From a virus, in IMG/VR virus record IMGVR_UViG_3300035698_012959, positions 1 to 64,000 of that record: a stretch of DNA of 64,000 bases; one strand, 5' to 3'. Under the pieces are notes generated by a model. It made no database searches and was not told where the DNA came from. It saw only the letters and a list, made by a program, of their open reading frames with translations. Of this stretch, positions 34,440 through 42,886 are shown one piece after another. The translations under genes and the position numbers were made by a program. The number at the start of each line of letters is the position of its first letter. Within the stretch, counting starts at the first letter, position 1.

Positions 34440-35041
34440 AAACCCACCTAATCTATATATTAATAATATTAGGTTTAATAGGAGGTTTAATATTTCAGAA
34501 AAATTATTATATAAATCAGAAACCAACTATTGAAACCATAATTGATACAAATACTGAATATAGTAAAAAAATAAAACCTAAAACTACTAAACCTAAAATA
34601 ATTTACCAAGAAGTAATAAAAACAATTGACAGGCCATACCCTGTATTAGTAAAAGGTAAAACAGATACTATCGAAATAATCAGAGACTTTAATACTTTAA
34701 AGGTATTTAATGATGTGATAACTTTTGATTCTTTGGGGGATATCAATATTACAGATTATGTATTTAATAATAATATAGTAAGTAGAAAAGTAGAAAATAA
34801 TATACGAATACCTATTACAACTAATACTATTACAAATACTGTATTATATCCACCAAAAAACAATTTGTACTTAGGTATGAACACTGTATTTAATAATAGT
34901 AATATATTATATGTTGGACCTAATATAATGTTACAGACCAAAAAGAAAACCATATATTTTATAGGGGTAGGATTAAATCCATTGGATTTAACAAATTTCC
35001 ATTATAGTGTTGGATTTGGTATTAAAATAGGAAAAAAATAA
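34436..35041 (+). CDS. Membrane-anchored envelope protein, spanin-like candidate, 201 aa
   Basis: Residues 5-22 form a membrane anchor (LIYILIILGLIGGLIF). A Lys/Pro/Thr-rich periplasmic stalk (KIKPKTTKPKIIYQEVIK) and a beta-rich C-terminal half with alternating hydrophobic strands (NNLYLGMNTVFN; IYFIGVGLNPLDLTNFHYSVGFG) follow. The layout of inner-membrane anchor, linker, and outer-membrane-like end fits a single-protein spanin that would fuse the membranes at lysis. No lysozyme or holin is next to it, so this is inference. Confidence 0.5.
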   Translation: MKTHLIYILIILGLIGGLIFQKNYYINQKPTIETIIDTNTEYSKKIKPKTTKPKIIYQEVIKTIDRPYPVLVKGKTDTIEIIRDFNTLKVFNDVITFDSLGDINITDYVFNNNIVSRKVENNIRIPITTNTITNTVLYPPKNNLYLGMNTVFNNSNILYVGPNIMLQTKKKTIYFIGVGLNPLDLTNFHYSVGFGIKIGKK

Positions 35042-35043
35042 GA

Positions 35044-35655
35044 ATGAAAAGATCCCAATTAATTGATTTAATAACTACAAGTGTTAAAGCTAATAAAATT
35101 AATGTAGATAAAAAAACAGCTAGAGATAGTCCGGTAATGGGCGATAAAACATCCGAAGATATCGTACGAATGTTTCCTTATGTTAATGATACATTAGTAG
35201 ATCTTATGTCTATGGATTATAAGTTATTTATTGGAAAAATCGAATGGGTAGCACCAAAACCAACTACTTTTAGAGTCACATTAAAGAATGGAAATGATTT
35301 TTATTTGACTTGGAATAGTGCTGAATTTATGGTTAATATAAATGGATTAGATTTTGATTTAGGTTCAGTAAGTGATGAATTAAGATGTATCAAGCAGATA
35401 AAAGATTCATTAATATATGGTCCCTTCAATAAAAATGAAGATGATGGGGTAGAAAATGACATATCTGATACAGACAAATCATCTGGCTCTGGAGGTGGTG
35501 GTTTAGACAACCCATTTGATGGAAGTGGGGGAGGTGATGATTTTGACGATAGTGATGATGATTTATTCGCTGGTGATGATATTGATGATCCTGTAGAAAC
35601 AGGAGAAGATGAAATTGGTCCTGATGATGGTGAAGAAATAGACATGGAAGTTTAA
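35044..35655 (+). CDS. Candidate virion protein with acidic tail, 203 aa
   Basis: The N-terminus MKRSQLIDLITTSVKANK is almost the same style as MKRSQLSELINGKLKEMN at 55380. The middle (LFIGKIEWVAPKPTTFRVTLKNG) is a beta domain, and the last 70 residues are Asp/Gly/Ser-rich (DDFDDSDDDLFAGDDIDD), resembling the acidic tail of the scaffold. Suggests an internal-head or scaffold-associated protein. No known family. Confidence 0.55.
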   Translation: MKRSQLIDLITTSVKANKINVDKKTARDSPVMGDKTSEDIVRMFPYVNDTLVDLMSMDYKLFIGKIEWVAPKPTTFRVTLKNGNDFYLTWNSAEFMVNINGLDFDLGSVSDELRCIKQIKDSLIYGPFNKNEDDGVENDISDTDKSSGSGGGGLDNPFDGSGGGDDFDDSDDDLFAGDDIDDPVETGEDEIGPDDGEEIDMEV

Positions 35656-35993
35656 TGAAAATATCAATAACAGAAATATTAAAAGTAGTATTATTTGAGT
35701 CTCAAATAAATGAGGAAACAAAAAATATTAATATAGAAGAAGCTATAAGACTTGTTAAAGCTAGTAATGGTGCTATATTTACTGTTCTTTTTACTAAAAA
35801 AGACGGTAGTGATAGGTTAATGAATGCTAGATTAGGAGTTAAAAAACATCTAAGAGGGGGAGATCTACCGTATGACCCTGTAGCTAAAGGCTTATTACCA
35901 GTTTTTGATATGCAGATAAAACAATATCGAATGATATCATTATCAAAAATAAAAAATGTAAAAATTAATAACAACATATACAATGTTGTTTAA
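35655..35993 (+). CDS. SH3-like beta-barrel protein with targeting-type N-terminus, 112 aa
   Basis: The N-terminus MKISITEILKVVLFESQINEE is an amphipathic helix ending in an L-F-E site. The rest (AIFTVLFTKKDGSDRLMNARLGVKKHLRGG; then YDPVAKGLLPVFDMQIKQYRMISL, as two adjacent segments) matches small SH3-barrel proteins known in phages of Bacteroidota. Such barrels bind nucleic acid or peptides. The combination suggests a packaged binding protein; inference. Confidence 0.6.
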   Translation: MKISITEILKVVLFESQINEETKNINIEEAIRLVKASNGAIFTVLFTKKDGSDRLMNARLGVKKHLRGGDLPYDPVAKGLLPVFDMQIKQYRMISLSKIKNVKINNNIYNVV

Positions 35994-36016
35994 TAAGTTA
36001 TAATAATCAAATAAAA

Positions 36017-36991
36017 ATGAAAGATTTTAATTATTTAAACTCTGTATCACAGAGTAATGGAAGAGAACTCTCCAACATATTAAATATACCAATAGATAGG
36101 TTTAAATCCCACACAAAGTCAAGAATTATTCTTCTTTCTGACCAACCTAGAAAAATATTATGTAATAAATTAATTAGTTTGGGGTATAAGTATAATTCTA
36201 ATATGAGTGGTTCATCACTTGGTGGGTTTTACTTTAAGGAATCACAAATAATAATTAAACCAACTTCTAATGGTAAGACAGCTACATCAGGTATTGAAAA
36301 TGAATTATCTTTTATAGAATTAATAAATAATCATATAACAGATAAACCAATTACTTTAAGATTTAATAACTACATAGTAGAAAATGTGTATAAATGTGTA
36401 GATGCTTCTAAAAACAATGCAAGAAGTTACTTTAAATCTGACGCACAATTGTTAGATATAAAAGATAATGTATTGTGTAATATTTCTCTTAAAAAACAAA
36501 ACGCTATTAGGTGGGAAAGCTCTAAATCTAGAACTATAAATGGAGAAAACATATTTAAAATTTTAATAGATAGAATTCAAAATAATAAATACCTTAATCT
36601 AATATTAAAAGAAACCTTAGAAAAGAAAAATAAATTTAAATTTTTTGATAGTAGTGACGGGAGTAAGGTGTCTAAAGTTATTGTTAGTGGATTTCCTTCA
36701 TATTTATTGGAAGAGACCATATTCGGTAATGACAATCCCAAAACTATAGTTATTAAAGAGGATTTTGAGATGTTTGATAATTATACTTTTAGCGACAACA
36801 TACTAAACATAAAATGCTTTAAATTATATACTAAAATAGAAGATATAATAAATACTGATGATAAACCAGTAATGGCTTTATACCATCATATAAACCAGAA
36901 ATATGGTATCGAATTTAGATCATTTAGTAAAAAGTTATTTTATGATAAAAATAATAAAATATTAGAAACAGTTAGAGAAATAAAATGGTAA
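36017..36991 (+). CDS. Possible PD-(D/E)XK-type nuclease-like protein, 324 aa
   Basis: The middle of the protein has a Glu-containing helix (SGIENELSFIELINNHI) followed by KSDAQLLDIKDNVLCNISLKKQN. A D-x(n)-S-L-K-K arrangement like that of restriction-type nuclease folds is seen in phage genes with similar ISLKK motifs. The rest is mixed alpha/beta and Lys/Asn-rich. The assignment is weak. It lies between the cargo-like genes and the SLOG protein, with no clear promoter. Confidence 0.4.
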   Translation: MKDFNYLNSVSQSNGRELSNILNIPIDRFKSHTKSRIILLSDQPRKILCNKLISLGYKYNSNMSGSSLGGFYFKESQIIIKPTSNGKTATSGIENELSFIELINNHITDKPITLRFNNYIVENVYKCVDASKNNARSYFKSDAQLLDIKDNVLCNISLKKQNAIRWESSKSRTINGENIFKILIDRIQNNKYLNLILKETLEKKNKFKFFDSSDGSKVSKVIVSGFPSYLLEETIFGNDNPKTIVIKEDFEMFDNYTFSDNILNIKCFKLYTKIEDIINTDDKPVMALYHHINQKYGIEFRSFSKKLFYDKNNKILETVREIKW

Positions 36992-37050
36992 AATTGACAT
37001 AATACTAAATTAATTAATGCTTATAAATTCGTATTTATATTATTCTTCGA

Positions 37051-37068
37051 ATTTCTTTATTATATTTA
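37051..37068 (+). promoter_or_regulatory. Early-class promoter motif, overlapping TATTTATA
   Basis: ATTTC-TTTAT-TATATTTA ends only four bases before the ATG at 37073. A separate TATTTATA occurs at 37032-37039. The short distance suggests a leaderless or near-leaderless message. Confidence 0.5.
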
Positions 37069-37072
37069 TAGG

Positions 37073-37414
37073 ATGAGATTAGCAATAGTAGGAAGTAGAG
37101 AATTTACCAATTATCAAAAACTAAAAGACATATTGGACCCGTTCAAAGAACAAGTATCTTTAGTAGTATCTGGGGGAGCCAGAGGTGCTGATAGATTAGC
37201 TGAAAGGTGGGCTGATGATAGCGGTATTGAGAAAATGATAATTAAAGCTGAGTGGGAAAAATATGGTGACGCCGCTGGATTTATGAGAAATGAAGATATA
37301 GTGATAAATTGTAATAAGTGTATTGCTTTTTGGGATGGTAAATCATCTGGCACTAAAAGTACTATAGCGTTTTGTAAAAGGTACAATAAACCTCACGTAG
37401 TGATTAGTATATGA
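37073..37414 (+). CDS. SLOG-domain protein (YspA-like, DUF2493)
   Basis: Textbook family motifs: MRLAIVGSREFTNY at the start, VVSGGARGADRLAERWA, the AEWEKYGDAAGFMRNEDIV segment, and FWDGKSSGTKSTI near the end. The SLOG fold binds nucleotides or ADP-ribose-like ligands; members occur in defence and signalling contexts. In a phage it could sense or sequester such a signal. The length of 113 covers one complete domain with no effector fused. Confidence 0.85.
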   Translation: MRLAIVGSREFTNYQKLKDILDPFKEQVSLVVSGGARGADRLAERWADDSGIEKMIIKAEWEKYGDAAGFMRNEDIVINCNKCIAFWDGKSSGTKSTIAFCKRYNKPHVVISI

Positions 37415-37524
37415 CAAAATTAGAAGATATAATAAATGAAATACAAATAAATCAAAAATCTATACTAGGGGATGGTGAAGAATCTGCAGTATATTCTAGC
37501 GTACTAAAAAAAGATATAATATGA
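37411..37524 (+). CDS. Tiny protein, 37 aa
   Basis: The ATG at 37411 overlaps the SLOG stop (ATGA), and its own stop overlaps the next ATG (ATGA at 37521), so it is tightly coupled on both sides. It reads MTKLEDIINEIQINQKSIL, then a short acidic end. Helical and acidic. Function unknown; may be an antitoxin-like or regulatory peptide, but that is speculation. Confidence 0.6.
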   Translation: MTKLEDIINEIQINQKSILGDGEESAVYSSVLKKDII

Positions 37525-38864
37525 ATAAAAGAATAGTTATTGTAGGTGCTGGTGTTGCCGGAATAAATGCTGCTACCAAATTAATTGATGAAGGCTACCC
37601 TGGTAACCTAATTACAGTAATAGATAAAGGACAAGATCCATATAATAGACCTGAATCAGAATTAATGGAAGGTATGTTAGGTGCTGGAGGTTGGAGTGAT
37701 GGTAAATTAACGTATCACACATCCATAGGTGGTCAATTATCAAAATATTGTGGGGATGAAAAAGCGATGGAATTGATGGATCAAGTAATATCCAATTTTA
37801 GGCGTTTCCACCCAAAACCAGAAGAAATCTTTATGTCTGATCCTAAAGCTGAACCTGATTTTATTAAACCACATTTTGGATTACGATTATTTCCTGTATG
37901 GCATATTGGTTCAAATTACCTACATAAAATCGCCATAAACTGGTATGAATTTTTACTCGAAAATAAAGTTAATTTTGAGTGGGGGGCTGAAGTTTGGGAT
38001 ATTGATTTTAAGTCAAGTATAGTAAGTGCCAAAGGTGAAGAAGAGATGGAATTTTGGTATGAAAAACTAATATTTGGTGTAGGTAAATCCGGAATTGATC
38101 TAGGTAAGAAATTAACAGAATTATATAAACTTAAAACCGAACCAAAATCAGTACAGATAGGCGTTAGATTTGAAGCACCCCAAAAATACTTCCAAAAATT
38201 AATTGATGTTAGTTATGATTTTAAATTATATCAAAAACCAACTGATAAAGTATCGTTAAGGTCTTTTTGTACTAATAATAATGCCGCTTATGTAGCTGTT
38301 GAAGAAACATACGGTGATATAAGTTATAATGGACATGCTAAAAAAGGTGAAGAATTTAGAAACGATATGACTAACTTTGGTATTTTAATGGAAATTAAAG
38401 GAATTGATAATCCATTTGAATGGTGCAGAGAAATAGTTCAGAAATTTCAACGTAATGTAGAGGAACCAGATACCAGTGCAAAAAACACTAGCCGATATTA
38501 TCAGTCTGGATTATATTATTCTCCTTCGGGTAGGAGACCTTCAAATACTTCAGAAGGAGATAAAGTTAAATGTTTCCAAACATATGATATAGATAATATT
38601 AGGAGTATCTTGGGTGGGTATTTTGAACACATTGAAGAATTCATAAATTGCTTAAAATTGGTATTCCCAAATATAAATAATGACTATGGTATGTACCTTC
38701 CCGAAGTTAAATACCTATCACCCGAACCCTTAGTTGATTATGAAAATTTATCAATAATAAACCACCCAAAAGTGCATTTTGTTGGTGATGCTTTAAGTGC
38801 TAGAGGTATTACAGTATCAGGTTCTCAAGGGATATATGTTGCCGAAAATATACTAATAAAATGA
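37521..38864 (+). CDS. FAD-dependent oxidoreductase (COG2509-like)
   Basis: Dinucleotide-binding motif IVGAGVAGINAATKL is at residues 6-20, then an acidic end of strand 2 (ITVIDKGQDP). The C-terminal FAD motif VHFVGDALSARGITVSGSQGIYVAENI is intact. GAGGWSDGKLTYHTSIGG and SGLYYSPSGRRPSN are also conserved in FAD-dependent dehydrogenases of this group. Substrate unknown. Such enzymes are rare in phages, so this is an acquired metabolic gene. Coupled to the tiny gene before and to the ADP-ribosyltransferase-like gene after (ATGA). Confidence 0.75.
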   Translation: MNKRIVIVGAGVAGINAATKLIDEGYPGNLITVIDKGQDPYNRPESELMEGMLGAGGWSDGKLTYHTSIGGQLSKYCGDEKAMELMDQVISNFRRFHPKPEEIFMSDPKAEPDFIKPHFGLRLFPVWHIGSNYLHKIAINWYEFLLENKVNFEWGAEVWDIDFKSSIVSAKGEEEMEFWYEKLIFGVGKSGIDLGKKLTELYKLKTEPKSVQIGVRFEAPQKYFQKLIDVSYDFKLYQKPTDKVSLRSFCTNNNAAYVAVEETYGDISYNGHAKKGEEFRNDMTNFGILMEIKGIDNPFEWCREIVQKFQRNVEEPDTSAKNTSRYYQSGLYYSPSGRRPSNTSEGDKVKCFQTYDIDNIRSILGGYFEHIEEFINCLKLVFPNINNDYGMYLPEVKYLSPEPLVDYENLSIINHPKVHFVGDALSARGITVSGSQGIYVAENILIK

Positions 38865-39373
38865 ATTACAATAAAAAACGATTACAAGAACTAGCTGGGA
38901 TAGACATACATGAAGGAAAACAAGTTGGCACGTTATATCATTTTACCAACTTTGAAGGTTTGAATGGGATATTATCTTCTAATTTATTGAAAGTGGGGGA
39001 TGATGCTAATTTTGAGACTGGAGGTAATATAGGAAATGTGTCATTAACTCGTGATAAAAATCTTTGGTATTTCTCCTTCCGTCTTGAATTAGATGGTGAT
39101 AAAATGTCCGATAAATACAAAATAACCCCATACCAGTGGAATGGGGGTGATCAAGAAGCAGAGGAGTATATTGAAAGAGATATATCTGATATAAGTTCAT
39201 ACTTACTAAGTATAACAGTTTGGGTTAATAACCCTGATGATACCATAAGTAAATCTATAATCAATCGTATAATTAAAATGTATCCTAATTTGGAATTCGT
39301 GTATCAAGATTTTAGAGGAAAGGATTTCATCGAGTTTCCAAACCCCCAACCCACAAAATATAACATAAAATGA
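38861..39373 (+). CDS. ADP-ribosyltransferase-like protein with capsid-targeting-type N-terminus
   Basis: Residues 25-43 (LYHFTNFEGLNGILSSNLL) and 61-66 (SLTRDK) match the start and second strand of small ADP-ribosyltransferase folds of the DarT/Tpt1 type. EAEEYIERD at 99-107 may supply the catalytic Glu after KYKITPYQW. The N-terminus MNYNKKRLQELAGIDIHEG holds the LQE-LAG motif shared with virion proteins here and with the scaffold C-terminus. A functional parallel is T4 Alt, a packaged ADP-ribosyltransferase that modifies host RNA polymerase. Catalytic residues are proposed, not proven. Confidence 0.6.
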   Translation: MNYNKKRLQELAGIDIHEGKQVGTLYHFTNFEGLNGILSSNLLKVGDDANFETGGNIGNVSLTRDKNLWYFSFRLELDGDKMSDKYKITPYQWNGGDQEAEEYIERDISDISSYLLSITVWVNNPDDTISKSIINRIIKMYPNLEFVYQDFRGKDFIEFPNPQPTKYNIK

Positions 39374-39445
39374 AATAAAATAAACGAATTATAGCAATAA
39401 CATATTTTAGGTATACTATGTAAACTCCAAGACTTATAAGTAAAA

Positions 39446-39462
39446 GTTTCTTTGTATATTAA
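39446..39462 (+). promoter_or_regulatory. Early-class promoter motif
   Basis: GTTTC-TTTG-TATATTAA, 38 bases before the ATG at 39501. A T4-type TATAAATA (39486-39493) lies 7 bases before the ATG, so two promoters may serve this operon. Confidence 0.5.
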
Positions 39463-39500
39463 AATAATTAAAAAGTATTTTTACATATAAATATTAAGTT

Positions 39501-40667
39501 ATGCTATCAAACAACAATTCATCAGTAAACATTGATGAGTTAAAAATCGTTTTAAAACATCTAGTAACGAACAACCAATTCCTCCAATCCAGTGGTAAAA
39601 TACCTAAAGCTATTGAAGTAGTTGGTGAATCAGGTATTGGTAAAACCAGTGCTATGCTGCAATTAGGGAAAGAATTAAATTTACCTATAGTAAAAATTAA
39701 TTTAACTCAAATTGAAGAATTAGGAGATTTAGTTGGATTCCCTGTCAAAGAATCCCAAATGGTGAAGGGAGAAGATGATGTTTGGATTGAAGAAAGTTAC
39801 ATACAGCATTACTTAAATGATGGTTATGTACCTAGCAACAACAAACGAATGGCTTATGCCCCACCATCTTGGATATCTAGTGCCATGGAAGGAGGAATAT
39901 TACTACTGGATGATTGGAATAGAGCTGATATGAGATTTATTCAAGCAGTAATGGAGTTAATAGACAGACAGTCATATATAAGTTGGTCTTTACCTAAAAA
40001 CTGGCATATAATATTAACTGCTAATCCTGATGACAAAGGTTACATAGTAAATAGTATTGATCAAGCACAAAAAACAAGATTTATTTCACTTAACTTAAAT
40101 TTTGATATTAATTGCTGGGCTGAGTGGGCCGAAAGTGAAGGTTTAGATAGTAGATGTATTAATTTCCTATTACTTCACCCTGAATTAATGGAAGGTGAAG
40201 TTAATAGTAGAAGTGTTTCTATGTTTTTTGATTCTATATCATCCATTAAGGTATTTTCTGATGAATTGAATTTAATATCATTAATAGGAAATGGATGTGT
40301 TGGTGAAGAGTTTTCTACTTTGTTTACTTTATTTATTAATAATAAATTAGATAAAATAATATCACCTGAAAAAATATTATCATTAGATAAAGTACATGTT
40401 AATGGCATACTTAAATCTATTATAGGATCAGGTGATGATTATAGAGCAGATTTATCATCTACTATTGCTTTAAGAATGATAAATTACATCAAGTATAACG
40501 ATGTAGATAGTATGAATGTTATAGATAGATTAGTTTATATATTAGAAGATGATATATTTACTACTGATATAAGTTTTAATATAGTTAAAACTATATTTAA
40601 TAACGATAAGAAAAAATATAATAAAATGACACTTAATCCTTCATTAGTAAAATACATATTATCATGA
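39501..40667 (+). CDS. MoxR/CobS-like AAA+ ATPase
   Basis: Walker A GESGIGKTS at 42-50, Walker B GGILLLDDWNRAD at 131-143, and sensor-type NWHIILTANPDDKG place it in the MoxR/CobS AAA+ group; a pore-type loop LGDLVGFPV follows the P-loop. Such ATPases pair with a VWA-domain partner to remodel or insert cofactors into target proteins. The VWA partner is encoded two genes downstream. CobS-like genes are common in T4-like marine phages. First gene of a three-gene overlapping operon. Confidence 0.85.
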   Translation: MLSNNNSSVNIDELKIVLKHLVTNNQFLQSSGKIPKAIEVVGESGIGKTSAMLQLGKELNLPIVKINLTQIEELGDLVGFPVKESQMVKGEDDVWIEESYIQHYLNDGYVPSNNKRMAYAPPSWISSAMEGGILLLDDWNRADMRFIQAVMELIDRQSYISWSLPKNWHIILTANPDDKGYIVNSIDQAQKTRFISLNLNFDINCWAEWAESEGLDSRCINFLLLHPELMEGEVNSRSVSMFFDSISSIKVFSDELNLISLIGNGCVGEEFSTLFTLFINNKLDKIISPEKILSLDKVHVNGILKSIIGSGDDYRADLSSTIALRMINYIKYNDVDSMNVIDRLVYILEDDIFTTDISFNIVKTIFNNDKKKYNKMTLNPSLVKYILS

Positions 40668-41701
40668 TATACTCTTCTCGAAAATTCTTTTCACCTACTA
40701 CGCAATTTGGTGGTACATCCAAATATCGTAGCTATTACTCTAAACAAGTATTTATTGGCAAAAGTGAAATAGTGGATATCATCTCCACTATAGAAAATTG
40801 GATATCAAAAAACGAAGCTAATAAAGATATTATAGGTAATAAAAAAATATATACTGGTAAATACTGTGATATACCTAGATATGTTATCAAAGATTTTATT
40901 GACGCTAATCATTACCACAGAACATCTAAAATTCATCATGCTGATAATATTATCTCCTCAAAAGCACCCTTTATGACCATGCTAAGAGAATTAAAAATAT
41001 ACGAGAAAAATAAACCAACAGACTATATTGCCATACCTGACACGAAAGATAATCAAGAATTGTTATGTGGGTTAATAGTGAATCATGAACCATATGTATC
41101 TTCAAAACATCAACATCATATATTATTACCTGTAGTCGAATCTAAACATTTCCCAGATTTAATTCCTGATAATTATCATGTATTTTATAATACCAACTTA
41201 TTGGACATGTTTGATTTTGTATTACAAGATAAACATGTTATATTTGATGATGAATTTAATAATATAATAGTAGAAGATAATGATTTTGATGATATGTCTT
41301 TTGAAAATTTTGAATTAATATCTAATGTAATTACAAGCAATGATGCAGATAATATATCATTAGCCATTAATTTAATGAATAACTATAATGTTGCTAAAGA
41401 TACATTTTATATATCTACTATACTGAATTTATACTATAATAATTTATTTCGTTTAAAAGATAGTAGTAAAACAGTTAAACCTTTGAATTCAAATATAAAA
41501 TCAATAACAAATTATCTCGACACCCAAGGAATAAATTACAAAGATAGTTGGTGTATATTTATGGAAAATATATTCCCATTAGTTGGTGATGATTTATTAG
41601 ATAATTATAATTTAATACTAAATAAACTCGTAGAGGATGAATTAAGACGTAAAGGTTTAAAAATCAATTTAAATAATATTCAATTAAAACATAAGTTATG
41701 A
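40664..41701 (+). CDS. Unknown protein between MoxR ATPase and VWA protein, 345 aa
   Basis: Overlaps both neighbours by four bases (ATGA), so it is almost certainly made with them and may be the substrate adaptor of the system. His-rich patches (DANHYHRTSKIHHADN; SSKHQHHILLP) could bind metal. The middle is acidic (IVEDNDFDDMSFENFE). No named domain recognised. Confidence 0.6.
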   Translation: MIYSSRKFFSPTTQFGGTSKYRSYYSKQVFIGKSEIVDIISTIENWISKNEANKDIIGNKKIYTGKYCDIPRYVIKDFIDANHYHRTSKIHHADNIISSKAPFMTMLRELKIYEKNKPTDYIAIPDTKDNQELLCGLIVNHEPYVSSKHQHHILLPVVESKHFPDLIPDNYHVFYNTNLLDMFDFVLQDKHVIFDDEFNNIIVEDNDFDDMSFENFELISNVITSNDADNISLAINLMNNYNVAKDTFYISTILNLYYNNLFRLKDSSKTVKPLNSNIKSITNYLDTQGINYKDSWCIFMENIFPLVGDDLLDNYNLILNKLVEDELRRKGLKINLNNIQLKHKL

Positions 41702-42825
41702 ATAAAGACATACATAAGCATGTAAGATTATTACTAATTAAAGAACCACTGTATGGATTATTTCTAATATCATTAATAAAGAAAACCTCACCAATCATTG
41801 ACACCGCTTGTGTTGCCATAAATGGATTGAATACTGAATTAATAATAAATAATGATTATTGGGAAAGTTTAGATAATAAATCTAAATTAGGACTACTAAA
41901 ACATGAATTGTTACATATTGTATTTTTTCATTTATTGAATATGGATCAGTATAATGATAAAACATTATATAATGTAGCTTGTGATTTGGAAGTAAACCAA
42001 TATATATCTGATGACTATAAAGGTGATAAATGGGAGGGTATAGAAATAGATGAGGGTTTGTTTAAAGCTATGAATCTGAAATTAAAAGCCGGAGCAAGGT
42101 ATTACTATGATAAATTATCTGAACAATGTGATAAAGATAGTAATTTCAAACGATTCATTAATGGTTTAAGACCTGGTCATTCATTGTGGGTAAATACCAA
42201 AGAATTAACAAATAAAGAACTTATAAAAAGGCAAATTAAAGGTAAATTAATAGAGTGTAGTAAAGGAATAGCCACTACACCACTAGAACTTACAGAGTTA
42301 GTGAAGGAAGAATACACACCTACAGTAGTGGATTGGAAAAGTATACTAAGGTTATTTGGTTCTTCGTCTCATATTACTTACACTAAAAAAACAAGATATA
42401 AGAGTAGTAATAGATTTAAAGATTCACCTGGATTGAGAGTGATGAAAGAGAAAAAAGTATTAGTAGCAATTGATACCTCAGGTTCTATATCTAATAATGA
42501 TTTTAAAGATTTCTTTAATGAATTAATTCATATTGATAAGCTGGGTGTTAAAATAACAATATTAGAGGCTGATGTAGTTATACATAATGAGTATAAATTT
42601 AGAAAAGATAAAATGCCTGAGTTTAAAGGTAGAGGTGGCACCAATTTTGATGATGTTATGAATTATTGTAATAAAAATTCAAACCAATATACCAATCTAA
42701 TATATTTTACTGATGGAGTAGCTCCACCCCCCACAGTAAACATAAGACAACATATATTATGGGCTCATACGAATAATCAATCATTAAATGAAGATTTACC
42801 TGGAATGAAAATTAATATTAAATGA
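41698..42825 (+). CDS. VWA-like metallopeptidase-type protein (CobT/DUF2201-like)
   Basis: The N-terminal domain has HELLHIVFFH (His69, Glu70, His73), a putative HExxH-type metal site. The C-terminal VWA domain starts KVLVAIDTSGSIS with the metal-binding DTSGS at 259-263, and GRGGTNFDDV supplies the conserved Thr. This two-domain plan is that of DUF2201 proteins that work with MoxR ATPases. The gene ends in a 17-base tandem repeat that includes its stop. Function in the phage is unknown; protein maturation during assembly or anti-host activity are options. Confidence 0.8.
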   Translation: MNKDIHKHVRLLLIKEPLYGLFLISLIKKTSPIIDTACVAINGLNTELIINNDYWESLDNKSKLGLLKHELLHIVFFHLLNMDQYNDKTLYNVACDLEVNQYISDDYKGDKWEGIEIDEGLFKAMNLKLKAGARYYYDKLSEQCDKDSNFKRFINGLRPGHSLWVNTKELTNKELIKRQIKGKLIECSKGIATTPLELTELVKEEYTPTVVDWKSILRLFGSSSHITYTKKTRYKSSNRFKDSPGLRVMKEKKVLVAIDTSGSISNNDFKDFFNELIHIDKLGVKITILEADVVIHNEYKFRKDKMPEFKGRGGTNFDDVMNYCNKNSNQYTNLIYFTDGVAPPPTVNIRQHILWAHTNNQSLNEDLPGMKINIK

Positions 42826-42838
42826 AAATTAATATTAA
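42805..42838 (+). repeat. 17-base perfect tandem duplication over a stop codon
   Basis: ATGAAAATTAATATTAA occurs twice in direct succession (42805-42821, 42822-42838). The first copy codes the last residues of the VWA protein and the second supplies the TGA. A recent slippage event may have trimmed or altered the C-terminus. Confidence 0.85.
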
Positions 42839-42851
42839 ATAAATTATTATA

Positions 42852-42859
42852 TATTTATA
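42852..42859 (+). promoter_or_regulatory. Late promoter motif TATTTATA
   Basis: TATATATTTATAATAAA lies 27 bases before the ATG at 42887, at the start of the candidate cargo-protein operon. Confidence 0.6.
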
Positions 42860-42886
42860 ATAAAAACAATACATAAATATAAAATA

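Noticed and set aside
35301-35645. Minus-strand frame of 114 codons
   Set aside because: Mirror of the Asp/Gly-rich tail of the protein at 35044; no promoter motif or partner gene on that strand.
39486-39493. T4-type TATAAATA box before the MoxR gene
   Set aside because: Not listed as a separate late promoter because an early-class motif lies just upstream and the orientation differs from all other late boxes here. It is noted in the entry for 39446-39462.
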